A DNA stretch of 64,000 bases from Paeniglutamicibacter sp. Y32M11. Its GTDB lineage: Bacteria; Actinomycetota; Actinomycetes; Actinomycetales; Micrococcaceae. Both the position numbers and the translations under genes were made by a program. Position 1 is the first letter of the stretch, and each line of letters starts with the position of its first letter. The notes beneath the pieces are model-generated. The model was not told where the DNA came from and did not search any database. It worked only from the letters and a program-made list of their open reading frames with translations. Shown here in pieces: positions 8,132-17,023 of the stretch. The stretch is taken from positions 1,054,001-1,118,000 of the forward strand of contig NZ_CP079107.1 in the NCBI RefSeq assembly GCF_019285735.1, read 5' to 3'.

Positions 8132-8653
8132 CTAGTCGAGCGGCAGCAGGATCGAGGGTCGGGTATCAAGGATCGTTAGCAGTGGATCAATGTATTGACC
8201 ATCCAGTCGCAGCCCCCAGTGCAGGCAGCGGGCATCACAGTGGGCGCCGGTCCCGATCATTCCGATCTCATTTCCTGCTGCCACGATCGCGCCGACGCTC
8301 AGGGTGCTGCGTATCGGCTCGAAGCTGGACAGTAATCCCGCACCGTGGTTGATCACTAGGACCGGACGATCAACGATCGTTCCGACATAGGAAACGATGC
8401 CCCCTGCCGGGGCCGTGACGGTGGCACCGAGGGATCCTTCAAGATCCACACCGCGGTGCCCGCTGAGCCAACGTTCGACCGGCGGATCAAAGCGGTTCAG
8501 GATGCGTGGCTTGGGTGAGAGCGGCCATTGCCAGGCGTGTGATGGGGCAGTGACGGGACTGGCAGTTATGGTGCCCGGCGGCATGCTGACGGTGGGCGCC
8601 AGCAGGAGCGATGATCCGATGATGAAACTGGCCAAGGCCGAAACGGTATTCAT
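8132..8653 (-). CDS. Secreted M23 (LytM-type) peptidase-like protein
   Basis: A small exported protein of 173 residues with an N-terminal signal or anchor (MNTVSALASFIIGSSLLLAP) followed by an M23 domain. The HxxxD zinc motif is present as HRGVD. The usual H-x-H is C-L-H (CLHWGLR), so one zinc-ligand histidine appears as cysteine. Cys residues HCDARC bracket this loop. In actinobacteria similar CLHWG forms occur, and activity may be altered or the protein may be regulatory. The frame extends to 8935, but the signal peptide begins at ATG 8653, so the shorter form is used. A role in cell-wall remodelling is inferred from the family. Confidence 0.78.
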   Translation of the reverse strand: MNTVSALASFIIGSSLLLAPTVSMPPGTITASPVTAPSHAWQWPLSPKPRILNRFDPPVERWLSGHRGVDLEGSLGATVTAPAGGIVSYVGTIVDRPVLVINHGAGLLSSFEPIRSTLSVGAIVAAGNEIGMIGTGAHCDARCLHWGLRLDGQYIDPLLTILDTRPSILLPLD

Positions 8654-9084
8654 GTCGTTCAGGATCCGCAATATTCGGCTCGGAAGCGCCGCAGTGGACG
8701 CTGACTGTGGACACAGATCCCCTGTGATGCAGATCCCTGAACTGGGTGCGGATGAGTCAAATTTGCGGTCACTTCCCTGTAGTACACTTGAGCATGCGGT
8801 TCTCTGTGCCCTCATGACGTCTGTGCTGAATGAGGAACCACATGAAACTGACTTCGCGTATGGGTCATCCACACGACAAAACCACGCTTGTGGTTCTTGA
8901 TGTTGTGTGACCGCCACGCCCACGGTCCGATTCATATCGGGACGGGCTTGGTTGGGAACGGTTAGCCGTTCTGCTCATGCCAGGGGTCGCGTCCAATTCC
9001 GGATGCGCACCATCAACCGATAACCATGGCAGTTACCGCGGTCCAGTGATGGACCGGTCAGCTACTGCCGGAAGGAGTTGCGAC
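8654..9084 (+). promoter_or_regulatory. rpsB upstream region with nested hairpins
   Basis: No gene is seen in these 430 bases. A long imperfect hairpin has outer arms 8870-8878 and 8901-8909 (one G-T pair) and inner arms AACCAC 8880-8885 with GTGGTT 8890-8895. A second hairpin is GAACGG-TTAG-CCGTTC at 8956-8971. The layout fits a structured 5' leader of rpsB mRNA. Promoter hexamers could not be assigned with confidence. Confidence 0.45.
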
Positions 9085-9996
9085 ATGCCAGTCGTAACCA
9101 TGCGCCAGCTGCTCGACAGCGGCGTTCACTTTGGACACCAGACCCGTCGTTGGAACCCGAAGATGAAGCGATTCATCTTCACGGAGCGCAACGGCATCTA
9201 CATCATTGACTTGCAGCAGTCGCTGTCCTACATCGACCGCGCCTACGATTTCGTCAAGCAGACTGTTGCCCACGGCGGCACCGTTCTGTTCGTCGGTACC
9301 AAGAAGCAGGCTCAGGAAGCAATTGCTGACCAGGCTACTCGCGTTGGCCAGCCGTACGTCAACCAGCGCTGGCTCGGTGGCATGCTCACCAACTTCCAGA
9401 CCGTTTCCAAGCGCATCTCGCGCATGAAGGAACTGGAAGAGATCAACTTCGAGGATGTTGCCGGTTCGGGCCACACCAAGAAGGAGCTGTTGCTGCTCAA
9501 GCGCGAGCTGACCAAGCTTCAGACCAACCTTGGCGGTATCCGCAACCTGACGAAGGCCCCTTCGGTCCTCTGGGTTGTAGACACCAAGAAGGAGCACTTG
9601 GCCATCGACGAAGCGAAGAAGCTGGGCATCCCGGTTGTCGCTATCCTCGACACCAACTGCGATCCGGACGAAGTTACCTACCCGATCCCGGGTAACGACG
9701 ACGCCATCCGCTCCGTCAACCTGCTCACCCGCGTTGTTGCAGACGCCGTTGCCGCTGGCCTCATCGCCCGCAACAACAAGGCTGCAGGCAACACCGAAGC
9801 CCCGGCCGAGCCGTTGGCCGAGTGGGAGCGCGAACTGCTCGAAGCTGGCAAGACCGAGGCTCCGGCCGCTGAAGCTGCTGTTGAAGCCGCTCCGGTAGCT
9901 GAAGCAGCTGTTGAAGCCGCACCGGTTGCTGAAGAAGCACCTGTCGCTGAAGCAGCTCCGGCTGCAGAAGAGGCACCGGCCGCTTCGGCCGAGTAG
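9085..9996 (+). CDS. rpsB: 30S ribosomal protein S2
   Basis: Small-subunit protein S2, 303 residues, with the canonical start [20 protein letters not shown] and the conserved blocks [21 protein letters not shown] and [13 protein letters not shown]. After about residue 240 it carries an Ala/Glu/Pro/Val-rich acidic tail built of repeats like [10 protein letters not shown], a common actinobacterial extension. AAGGAG (9072-9077) is seven bases before ATG 9085; the frame extends upstream to 8977 without family similarity. It heads the rpsB-tsf unit. Confidence 0.98.
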   Translation: MPVVTMRQLLDSGVHFGHQTRRWNPKMKRFIFTERNGIYIIDLQQSLSYIDRAYDFVKQTVAHGGTVLFVGTKKQAQEAIADQATRVGQPYVNQRWLGGMLTNFQTVSKRISRMKELEEINFEDVAGSGHTKKELLLLKRELTKLQTNLGGIRNLTKAPSVLWVVDTKKEHLAIDEAKKLGIPVVAILDTNCDPDEVTYPIPGNDDAIRSVNLLTRVVADAVAAGLIARNNKAAGNTEAPAEPLAEWERELLEAGKTEAPAAEAAVEAAPVAEAAVEAAPVAEEAPVAEAAPAAEEAPAASAE

Positions 9997-10009
9997 TCAC
10001 AAAACCAAG

Positions 10010-10090
10010 GTTCCCGATGCTGGTGTTTCCCTAACAAGGGGAACACCAGCATCGGGAACAAACCGCGGGACGGGCCACAATGGCCCGTCC
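10010..10090 (+). promoter_or_regulatory. Two strong hairpins between rpsB and tsf
   Basis: The first hairpin spans 10010-10059, a stem of about 21 bp with one internal mismatch around loop TAACAA. The second pairs GGACGGGCCA (10068-10077) with TGGCCCGTCC (10081-10090) around CAA. Neither has a T-run, so they look like mRNA-processing or partial attenuation structures rather than full terminators. They end about 40 bases before tsf. Confidence 0.6.
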
Positions 10091-10132
10091 TTCGGCGAAA
10101 AAGCTCAAAACCACTTATGAATGGGGTTGCAC

Positions 10133-10972
10133 GTGGCAAACTACACCGCTGCTGACATTAAGGCACTGCGCGAGCGCACCGGCGCTGGCATGATGGACGT
10201 CAAGAAGGCTCTCGACGAGGCCAACGGCGACGCCGACAAAGCCATGGAGCTCATCCGCATCAAGGGCCTGAAGGGCGCTACCAAGCGCGAAGGCCGTTCG
10301 ACCTCGGAAGGCCTCGTTGCCGCCAAGGTCATCGACGGAACCGTCGGTGTCATGATCGAGCTTTCCTGCGAGACCGACTTCGTTGCCAAGAGCGACAAGT
10401 TCATCGCCCTGGCTGCCAAGGTTCTGGACGTTGCGGTTTCCTCCGCAGCAGCCGACCTGGAATCCCTGCTGGCTGTTGACGTCGAGGGCAAGACCCTGGC
10501 CGACGTAGTCACCGAAGACGGCGCAGTTTTGGGCGAAAAGGTTATCGTTCGTCGCCTCTCCCGCGTTGAGGGTGCATCGGTTGATGCTTACCTGCACAAG
10601 ACCTCCAAGGACCTCCCGGCTCAGGTTGGCGTCCTCGTTGCAGTTGACGGTACCGGCGAAGCCGCTGCCACCGTTGCCCACGACGTGGCTGTGCACACCG
10701 CCGCCATGGCTCCGACCGTTCTTTCCCGCGATGACATCGATGCCGAGACCGTTGAGTCCGAGCGTCGTATCGCCATGGAAACCGCCGTTGCCGAAGGCAA
10801 GCCGGAAGCCGCATTGCCGAAGATCGTTGAAGGCCGCCTGACGGGCTTCTTCAAGGAGCAGGTCTTGGTTGATCAGGCCTTCGCCAAGGATTCCAAGAAG
10901 ACCGTGGGCAAGGTGTTGGAAGAAGCTGGCGTAAACGCCACCGCTTTCTCACGTTTCCGCGTTGGAGCCTAA
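10133..10972 (+). CDS. tsf: Elongation factor Ts
   Basis: The nucleotide-exchange factor for EF-Tu, 279 residues. The N-terminal UBA-like domain MANYTAADIKALRERTGAGM is complete, followed by the TDFVAKSD-type core motif (CETDFVAKSDKF near residue 80). The C-terminus VNATAFSRFRVG is typical. GTG 10133 is the start that gives the family N-terminus; an in-frame ATG at 10121 adds four residues. It follows rpsB after a hairpin-rich gap of 136 bases. Confidence 0.97.
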   Translation: MANYTAADIKALRERTGAGMMDVKKALDEANGDADKAMELIRIKGLKGATKREGRSTSEGLVAAKVIDGTVGVMIELSCETDFVAKSDKFIALAAKVLDVAVSSAAADLESLLAVDVEGKTLADVVTEDGAVLGEKVIVRRLSRVEGASVDAYLHKTSKDLPAQVGVLVAVDGTGEAAATVAHDVAVHTAAMAPTVLSRDDIDAETVESERRIAMETAVAEGKPEAALPKIVEGRLTGFFKEQVLVDQAFAKDSKKTVGKVLEEAGVNATAFSRFRVGA

Positions 10973-11044
10973 GCATCTGAAAAAAGTTAGGTAAATTGGT
11001 TTCCGGAGCCAAGGCACCGGAAACGAATTACTTGACAGCTTGGT

Positions 11045-11080
11045 AAAGGGGGTGGCCACTACAAGGTGGCCGCCCCTTTT
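11045..11080 (+). terminator. Terminator after tsf
   Basis: A GC-rich stem (11045-11059 with 11066-11079, one bulged base) is followed by TTTT. It lies about 70 bases after the tsf stop and separates rpsB-tsf from pyrH. Confidence 0.8.
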
Positions 11081-11180
11081 CCCTGCCAGCTTCACACGGT
11101 CGTTCGCGCAAGCGCAGCGACCACCCCAATTAGCAACCATGCGGGCCAGCACGACCCGCACGCAGGAGGAATAAGACCCC

Positions 11181-11924
11181 ATGGACGCAACCCTCGAGCA
11201 GAACCAGCATCTTCCAGTAGCTCGTCGTCGGAGGGTTTTGTTGAAGCTGTCCGGCGAGGTCTTTGGCGGTGGCAAGTTGGGTGTTGATCCGGTCACCGTC
11301 CGCGGCATCGCTGAACAGATCGCAGCGACGGTTGGCACCGTAGAGGTAGCCATCGTGGTTGGCGGCGGCAACTTCTTCCGCGGCGCCGAACTTTCGGCCT
11401 CGGGCATGGATCGCTCCCGCGCCGACTACATGGGCATGCTCGGCACCGTCATGAACTGCCTGGCTCTGCAGGATTTCCTGGAACAAGCCGGTGTTGATAC
11501 CCGCGTTCAGTCAGCCATCTCCATGGCCCAGGTCGCCGAGACCTACATCCCGCGCCGCGCCATCCGACACATGGAAAAGGACCGCGTGGTTATCTTCGGC
11601 GCCGGAGCCGGCCTGCCGTACTTCTCCACCGATACCGTGGCAGCCCAGCGCGCCCTCGAGGTTGACGCAGATGTGGTGCTGATGGCCAAGAGCGGTGTTG
11701 ACGGCGTCTACACCGCAGATCCCAAGAAGGATCCCTCCGCCACCAAACTTGAGCACCTCACCTACGAAGAGGCACTGATCAAGGACATCCGCGTGATGGA
11801 TCAGACCGCCATGACCATGTGCAAGGACAACAAGCTGGAGATGATGGTCTTCGGCATGGAAGGCGACGGAAACGTCACCCGCGCCATCCTTGGTGAACAG
11901 ATCGGTACCCGCGTCACCGTATAG
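11181..11924 (+). CDS. pyrH: UMP kinase
   Basis: Phosphorylates UMP to UDP in pyrimidine synthesis; a member of the amino-acid-kinase fold. The N-terminal [11 protein letters not shown] and GGGNFFRG phosphate loops, the [16 protein letters not shown] helix and the [14 protein letters not shown] nucleotide segment are all present. At 247 residues it is of normal length. AGGAGGA (11164-11170) precedes ATG 11181. It is followed by frr, as in most bacteria. Confidence 0.97.
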   Translation: MDATLEQNQHLPVARRRRVLLKLSGEVFGGGKLGVDPVTVRGIAEQIAATVGTVEVAIVVGGGNFFRGAELSASGMDRSRADYMGMLGTVMNCLALQDFLEQAGVDTRVQSAISMAQVAETYIPRRAIRHMEKDRVVIFGAGAGLPYFSTDTVAAQRALEVDADVVLMAKSGVDGVYTADPKKDPSATKLEHLTYEEALIKDIRVMDQTAMTMCKDNKLEMMVFGMEGDGNVTRAILGEQIGTRVTV

Positions 11925-12021
11925 GTGCCCCATGCCAGGCGCCCGCGTGGCATAGGATTGTTCGTAAGCCCAAAATTACCCGGCAGCCCACGTATTGGGA
12001 GCCGATTCTAAGGAGTAGACC

Positions 12022-12579
12022 GTGATTGAGGAAACCCTCGCCGAAGTTGCCGACAAGATGGATCGCACCATCGAATCCGCCAAGGAAGATTTCTCCGCGA
12101 TTCGCACGGGCCGTGCACACCCGGGAATGTACGCCAAGGTCATGGTTGATTACTATGGCACCCCGACCCCGCTGCAGCAGCTGGCTTCCTTCGCTGTCCC
12201 GGACGCCCGCACCATCATGATCAGCCCTTACGACGTCACAGCACTGCGTGAAATCGAAAAAGCGCTGGGCGATTCCGAGGTTGGCGCTAACCCGTCGAAC
12301 GACGGCAAGGCCATCCGCGTGATCATGCCGGTATTGACCGAGGAACGCCGCAAGGAATATGTCAAGGTTGTCCGCGTTAAGGGCGAAGACGCCAAGGTAG
12401 CCCTGCGCAACCTGCGCCGCAAGGCCAAGGACGCCATTGACAAGCTGGTCAAGGATGGCGAAGTTGGCGAGGACGAAGGTGCACGCGCCGAAAAGGAGCT
12501 CGACGCACTGACCAAGTCCCACACCGAAGGCATTGACGACTTGCTCAAGCGCAAGGAAATCGAGCTGCTGGACGTCTAA
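12022..12579 (+). CDS. frr: Ribosome recycling factor
   Basis: Splits post-termination ribosomes together with EF-G. The 185-residue protein has the full length and motifs: AIRTGRAHPGMYAKVMVDYYG near residue 30 and LTEERRKEYVKVVRVKGEDAKVALRNLRR in the long helix. GTG 12022 follows AAGGAG. Its TAA overlaps the ATG of cdsA (TAATG), indicating coupled translation. Confidence 0.97.
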   Translation: MIEETLAEVADKMDRTIESAKEDFSAIRTGRAHPGMYAKVMVDYYGTPTPLQQLASFAVPDARTIMISPYDVTALREIEKALGDSEVGANPSNDGKAIRVIMPVLTEERRKEYVKVVRVKGEDAKVALRNLRRKAKDAIDKLVKDGEVGEDEGARAEKELDALTKSHTEGIDDLLKRKEIELLDV

Positions 12580-13511
12580 TGTCGAATCCCACCGAGCCGA
12601 GCGAAGGAGCCACAGGTTCCCGTCCTGTCCCTTCTCCGGCCGCCGGCGGGGCCGAGTCGCTAACTCGACGTAGCAGAAAGGGCGCCACCCCTAAGAGCTC
12701 TCGTGCCGGACGCGACCTCCCAGCTGCCATCATCGTGGGTCTGGTATTGATGGCCCTGGTGCTCACCGGCCTATTCCTACTGCCGGTGGCCTTTGTGGCT
12801 ACGGTGGCGGTCTTTGGGGTGCTGGGCTGCTGGGAAGTATCCCGCGCTCTGAACGGCAACGGCATCGAGATACCCATGGTTCCGCTGGCAGTTGCCGGGG
12901 TAGCGATGCCGTTTTCCGCATACTACGGTGGCTTGGAAGCACTGGGTATGGCCCTGATGGCAAGTGTTCTGTTGATGTTCCTCTGGCGTATTTTTGAGGG
13001 ACCGGCGAAATCCGTTGCCTCGATCATCTCCGGAGTCTTCCTGCTCATCTGGGTACCGCTGATGGTGAGCTTCGCCGTATTGCTCCTCAATGAGCCAAAC
13101 GGACACCTGCTGATCACCGTCATGCTGTTATTGGTGGTCTCCAACGACACCTTTGGATACTTGGTGGGGGTACTCTTCGGAAAACATCCCATGGCGCCAA
13201 AAATTAGTCCCAAGAAATCTTGGGAGGGTTTTGCCGGATCTGTTGCGGGGGCCACCCTCGTGGGTGTGCTCTGTGCGATCTTCCTGCTTAACACCCACTG
13301 GTGGGTCGGCATTCTCTTGGCTGTGGCCACGGTTGCCGCTGCCACCTCGGGTGATTTGGCCGAATCCATGGTGAAGCGGGAACTGGGCATCAAGGACATG
13401 AGTACGATGTTGCCGGGACATGGCGGGATCATGGATCGGTTGGATTCGGTCGTTTTTGCCGTTCCAGTGACCTATGTGCTGAGCATTTTGCTGATCCCCG
13501 GCGCGCTCTAG
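12579..13511 (+). CDS. cdsA: Phosphatidate cytidylyltransferase
   Basis: Makes CDP-diacylglycerol from phosphatidate and CTP, the precursor used by the phosphatidyltransferase at 3710. The 310-residue protein has a Ser/Arg-rich cytoplasmic N-terminus of about 45 residues, then about eight membrane segments. The family signature near the C-terminus is present (SGDLAESMVKRELGIKDMS, then LPGHGGIMDRLDS). The start overlaps the frr stop. In many actinobacteria rlmN or dxr follows closely; here dxr is about 33 kb away. Confidence 0.95.
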   Translation: MSNPTEPSEGATGSRPVPSPAAGGAESLTRRSRKGATPKSSRAGRDLPAAIIVGLVLMALVLTGLFLLPVAFVATVAVFGVLGCWEVSRALNGNGIEIPMVPLAVAGVAMPFSAYYGGLEALGMALMASVLLMFLWRIFEGPAKSVASIISGVFLLIWVPLMVSFAVLLLNEPNGHLLITVMLLLVVSNDTFGYLVGVLFGKHPMAPKISPKKSWEGFAGSVAGATLVGVLCAIFLLNTHWWVGILLAVATVAAATSGDLAESMVKRELGIKDMSTMLPGHGGIMDRLDSVVFAVPVTYVLSILLIPGAL

Positions 13512-13629
13512 TCAAACGGGTCCCAAGGTTCACTAAGATAGATATGTGGTCAGTGCGACGGCCACCGTATTATTCGCAGTTGAATTGTGTCGGTTCACCG
13601 ATACGCAAACCAAGATCAAGGAAAGAATT

Positions 13630-14214
13630 GTGAGCCAGGACAAGTCACAGCCGGCCCCCCGCCCCTTTGAATGTGTGGGCGAGAAGGACTTCGGCTACAA
13701 CACCAAACAGGTGGATGTGTTCCTCGCTCGTGCCCGGGCTACCTTTAATGGCGAGGGTGACGACGATGCGATCGTCACCAGCCATATGGTTCGCCGCACC
13801 GTCTTCCCTGCCCAGCGCGGAGGCTACAGCGCCCGCGAGGTGGACGGCGCCCTGGACCGACTCGAGGATGTCTTCGCGCAGCGCGAACGCGACGCCATGA
13901 TCAATTCCAGCGGGGAAGATGCTTGGCTGCAGCAGGTGGGTCGGCTCTCGGCCATCCTGCGCGGCCGCCTGCACCGTTCCCCGGGGGAGCGCTTCCGTCG
14001 CCCCTCGCGTGCCAACGCATCGAGCTACAACGTCCAAGACGTTGACAAGATCTGTGACCAGCTCATCGATTACTTTGAGAAGGACACCCCGATGAGCGTT
14101 GATGCCGTTCGCCGCGCGGAGTTCCGCCGAGCCGACGGAGAACACGGCTACGAGGAATCTCAGGTTGATGCGTTCTTGGATCGAGTCGTCGAACTCATGG
14201 CCTCGATCGACTAG
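13630..14214 (+). CDS. DivIVA-motif repeat protein
   Basis: A 194-residue cytoplasmic protein with four copies of the short DivIVA N-terminal motif (F/G-Y-x4-V-D-x-hydrophobic): FGYNTKQVDVFL, GGYSAREVDGAL, SYNVQDVDKICDQL and HGYEESQVDAFLDRV. In DivIVA/Wag31 this motif helps membrane and pole targeting, but the long coiled coil of Wag31 is missing. Start GTG 13630 has AAGGAAAG upstream; the frame runs back to 13546 with unrelated sequence. It follows cdsA by about 120 bases. A role in growth-site organisation is inference. Confidence 0.82.
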   Translation: MSQDKSQPAPRPFECVGEKDFGYNTKQVDVFLARARATFNGEGDDDAIVTSHMVRRTVFPAQRGGYSAREVDGALDRLEDVFAQRERDAMINSSGEDAWLQQVGRLSAILRGRLHRSPGERFRRPSRANASSYNVQDVDKICDQLIDYFEKDTPMSVDAVRRAEFRRADGEHGYEESQVDAFLDRVVELMASID

Positions 14215-14232
14215 ACACGCCTTTCACTACTC

Positions 14233-14284
14233 ACGAATGCGGTTGGATTGACGGAACGTCAATCCAACCGCATTCGTATTTTTG
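14233..14284. terminator. Bidirectional terminator
   Basis: A perfect 21-bp stem (14233-14253 with 14257-14277) with a GAA loop and a following ATTTTTG lies between the convergent DivIVA-motif gene and the SSS symporter gene. It could terminate both. Confidence 0.88.
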
Positions 14285-14359
14285 TATCCAGCGCCAAATC
14301 GTAAGTACCAAGCACAAGGCATCAAGAACCCTACACACCGCCGTGTACGGATCGGCGCT

Positions 14360-15844
14360 TCAGCTCAACGAGTCAGTGACGGCCTCGGGTACATGCAGCC
14401 GAGCCATCACAGCATCCACGCGCGCCGGCGCGCGATGCCTACTGAGGCGGGAGACCACGACCATCACCAAGAAGGCCAGCGGCACACACCAAGCAGCGGG
14501 TTGGGCGAGCAGGTCGTGGAGTGAAGCGGGTTGATCGGGTACCAGGGTGGCAATAAAGAGGGCGAAACCGCAGCCCAGCGCCCCGGTGAGCATTCCGGAG
14601 ATCGCTCCGGCCACGGTGAGCCCACGCCACCAAATTCCCAACAGCAGCAGCGGACAAATGGTGCAGGCGGTGAAGGCGAAGACCGAGCCGATGGCCCCAG
14701 CCAGCGCCAAACTACTGGTTCCCAAGGCCAATCCGAGTGGCACCACCGTGGCGATGACCGCGGAAATCCTAAATCCTCGCACCGTGCCGCCAAAAAGATC
14801 CTGGGATATGGTGCCGGCCAAGGAGACCACCAGCCCGGAGGATGTGGAGAGGAACGCGGCAAAGGCACCGCCGATGATGATCGCCGTTACCGCGTCTCCG
14901 GCCATACCGCCCAAAATGCGGCTGGGCAGTAGTAACACCGTGGCATCTGCGTTGCCGTTAGTGGCGAGCTCGGGGGTATAGGCCCGTCCCAAAATGCCCA
15001 ACACCGTGGGGAAGAGATAAAAGAGGGACAGCAGACCCAGCACAATCGCCGTGGTTTTGCGGGCAGAGGGCCCATCGGGGTTGGTGTAAAAACGCACGAG
15101 CACGTGCGGCAGCCCGAGGGTGCCAAAAAGCAAGGCCACCAGCAGCGAGATGTTGTAGTACAGCCCCCTGCTGGCGCCGGTCTCGGTACCCGTATCAAAG
15201 ACGGCCCCGCCGAGCGTGGCTGATTCCCCACTGAGGCCAAGATGCAGCAGTAGGAAGACCGTGGGGATCGCCAGCGCGGCCAGCTTGAGCCAGTACTGGA
15301 AGGCTTGGACGAAGGTGATGGAGCGCATGCCGCCGGCCAACACCGTCACGCAAACGATGCCCATAACCAGCACCGACCCCAGCCAGCCGGGTAGCCCGGT
15401 GCTAATACCGAGGGTCAGCGCCGCGCCGTGGAGCTGCGGGACGATGTATAGCCAACAGATGACCACCACCAAAAAACTGGTGAGCCGGCGCAGCTTGATG
15501 GAGCCCAGCCTGATTTGCGCAAAGTCCGGGATCGTATAGGCGCGCGATCGCCGCAGCGGGGCAGCAACAAAAAGCAGCAGCATCAGGTAGCCGGCCGTGT
15601 AGCCGATGGGGAACCAGAGGCCGTCCTGCCCCGAGATGACGATCAGTCCGGCAATACCCAAAAAGGATGCCGCGGAGAGATATTCTCCACCGATGGCACT
15701 GGCATTCCACCAGGGTCGAACGGTGCGAGAGGCCACATAAAAGTCCCCGGTCGTGCGCGAAAGCCGCAAACCGTTGATGGCGATTAAAACCGTACTCACC
15801 GAGACCAGCAACACCGCGAGCATCGAGACGGTGGGATTGATCAT
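14360..15844 (-). CDS. Sodium:solute symporter (SSS), ActP-like
   Basis: A 494-residue membrane protein of the SSS family with about 13 hydrophobic segments. The conserved early block NASAIGGEYLSAASFLGIAG matches the sodium-binding region, and GLPHVLVRFYTNPDGPSARKT is a hallmark of ActP/MctC-like carboxylate transporters. It probably takes up acetate or another short monocarboxylate. ATG 15844 overlaps the stop of the upstream small membrane protein (ATGA). It is the last gene of a minus-strand unit: histidine kinase, LytTR regulator, small protein, symporter. Confidence 0.9.
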   Translation of the reverse strand: MINPTVSMLAVLLVSVSTVLIAINGLRLSRTTGDFYVASRTVRPWWNASAIGGEYLSAASFLGIAGLIVISGQDGLWFPIGYTAGYLMLLLFVAAPLRRSRAYTIPDFAQIRLGSIKLRRLTSFLVVVICWLYIVPQLHGAALTLGISTGLPGWLGSVLVMGIVCVTVLAGGMRSITFVQAFQYWLKLAALAIPTVFLLLHLGLSGESATLGGAVFDTGTETGASRGLYYNISLLVALLFGTLGLPHVLVRFYTNPDGPSARKTTAIVLGLLSLFYLFPTVLGILGRAYTPELATNGNADATVLLLPSRILGGMAGDAVTAIIIGGAFAAFLSTSSGLVVSLAGTISQDLFGGTVRGFRISAVIATVVPLGLALGTSSLALAGAIGSVFAFTACTICPLLLLGIWWRGLTVAGAISGMLTGALGCGFALFIATLVPDQPASLHDLLAQPAAWCVPLAFLVMVVVSRLSRHRAPARVDAVMARLHVPEAVTDSLS

Positions 15845-16265
15845 CGGATGATGCTCCTGTACTTGGCTTCATTGCGCGCCGCCGCATGATTAAACAAGAA
15901 CGCGCACAGCAAGATCAGCGGGTAAACGCCCAGGCCCAAGAGCCACCAGGGCAACGGGATGGTGAGGAAGCGGATGTCGTTGATCTGCGGCCAGGTGAAG
16001 ACCATGATCGCGAGTCCCACCAGCAGCGACAGGAAGCCTAGGGCCACGGAGGCGGCCAGCCGCAACTGACTGCGAATCAGCGAACGGACGTAAAACGTGT
16101 CCACGGGATCGTGGGAGGAGGAGCGGGGGAGCCTGGGTGTTCCCCGGCCGGGGCACTGACCCGCACCCGGGCGCCGGTGGGAGCCGGCAGGCGGAACGGA
16201 TCCTGGGGCAGATCCGCCGATGGGCGAGTCAATGGATCCGGGGTAACGGGTCCCTCGGGAGTCAC
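15841..16265 (-). CDS. Small SSS-partner membrane protein, split over two frames
   Basis: A small protein usually encoded beside SSS symporters of LytS/LytTR loci. Its C-terminal half is clear in one frame: VRSLIRSQLRLAASVALGFL and a second membrane segment PLPWWLLGLGVYPLILL, ending at 15841 and overlapping the symporter start. The best N-terminus lies in another frame: GTG 16265 overlaps the regulator stop (GTGA) and reads a Pro-rich segment with GARVRVSAPAG, ending at 16077. The membrane frame itself opens only at 16299, inside the regulator gene. A one-base loss in the C-rich stretch around 16110-16140 would join the halves. It may be a sequencing error, a pseudogene, or a shorter product from an internal start. 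Confidence 0.55.
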
Positions 16266-16978
16266 AGCGGCCTGACTCGATTCGCTGCCATGCGCTCACG
16301 TAGATAGGGAAGGGCGCGGCGCGAGACCGGCAGCTCGGTGCCGTTGATGAGAACCGAGGCCTTGCCGGTGGCCAGCTTCACCGTGGATATGCTGTCCATG
16401 GCCACCAAGTAGGAGCGGTGGATGCGAATGTATCCGGCCGGACCCCACTGCTGTTCCAGATCGTTCAGCGGGACCCGAATCAGGTAGGAAGAATCTTGGG
16501 TGTGCAGCCGGGCGTAGTCGCCCTGTGCCTGTACGTAGTGGACCTCGTCGCGGCGGATCAGCTTGGTGATCCCGCCCTTTTCTACCGTGATCATCTCCGG
16601 CTTGGTGCTGTCTTCCTCGGTCAGCTCGCAGATACGGCGGATCGATTCGGCCAGACGCTCGGGGCGCACCGGTTTGAGCACGTAATCGAGGGCCGCCAAT
16701 TCGAAGGCCTCCAGCGCCTGGTCCTCATCGGCGGTGACAAAAACGACGGCAGGCGGGCGGGTGAAGCGGGATATGACCCGCGCGATGTCCAAACCGGAGA
16801 GCGCGGGCATATGTATGTCTAAAAAGAGTGCGTCGATCTCAAATTCTTCGAGCGCCTTGAGCGCCTCGGCACCGGAGTTCGCCCGGTGGATGGACCCCAC
16901 CCGTGCATCGAGGGACAACAGATGCGCCAATTCCGCTACGGCAGGCAGTTCATCGTCCGCGACGACCACGTTAATCAT
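16262..16978 (-). CDS. LytTR-family response regulator
   Basis: A 238-residue DNA-binding response regulator. The receiver domain has the acidic pair D8/D9, phospho-acceptor D54 (LFLDIHMP) and the conserved lysine in VLKPVRP. From about residue 130 there is a LytTR domain (RRDEVHYVQAQGDYARLHT, then YIRIHRSYLVAM). LytTR proteins bind direct repeats spaced about 21 bp, and such repeats occur at 18257-18306. It is encoded 45 bases after the kinase gene and is presumably its partner. Target genes are likely the two symporter units on either side. Confidence 0.93.
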   Translation of the reverse strand: MINVVVADDELPAVAELAHLLSLDARVGSIHRANSGAEALKALEEFEIDALFLDIHMPALSGLDIARVISRFTRPPAVVFVTADEDQALEAFELAALDYVLKPVRPERLAESIRRICELTEEDSTKPEMITVEKGGITKLIRRDEVHYVQAQGDYARLHTQDSSYLIRVPLNDLEQQWGPAGYIRIHRSYLVAMDSISTVKLATGKASVLINGTELPVSRRALPYLRERMAANRVRPL

Positions 16979-17023
16979 GAAGATATTTTACCCGGCTTAG
17001 CTGTCGCGGTCGCTTTAGGCGCG

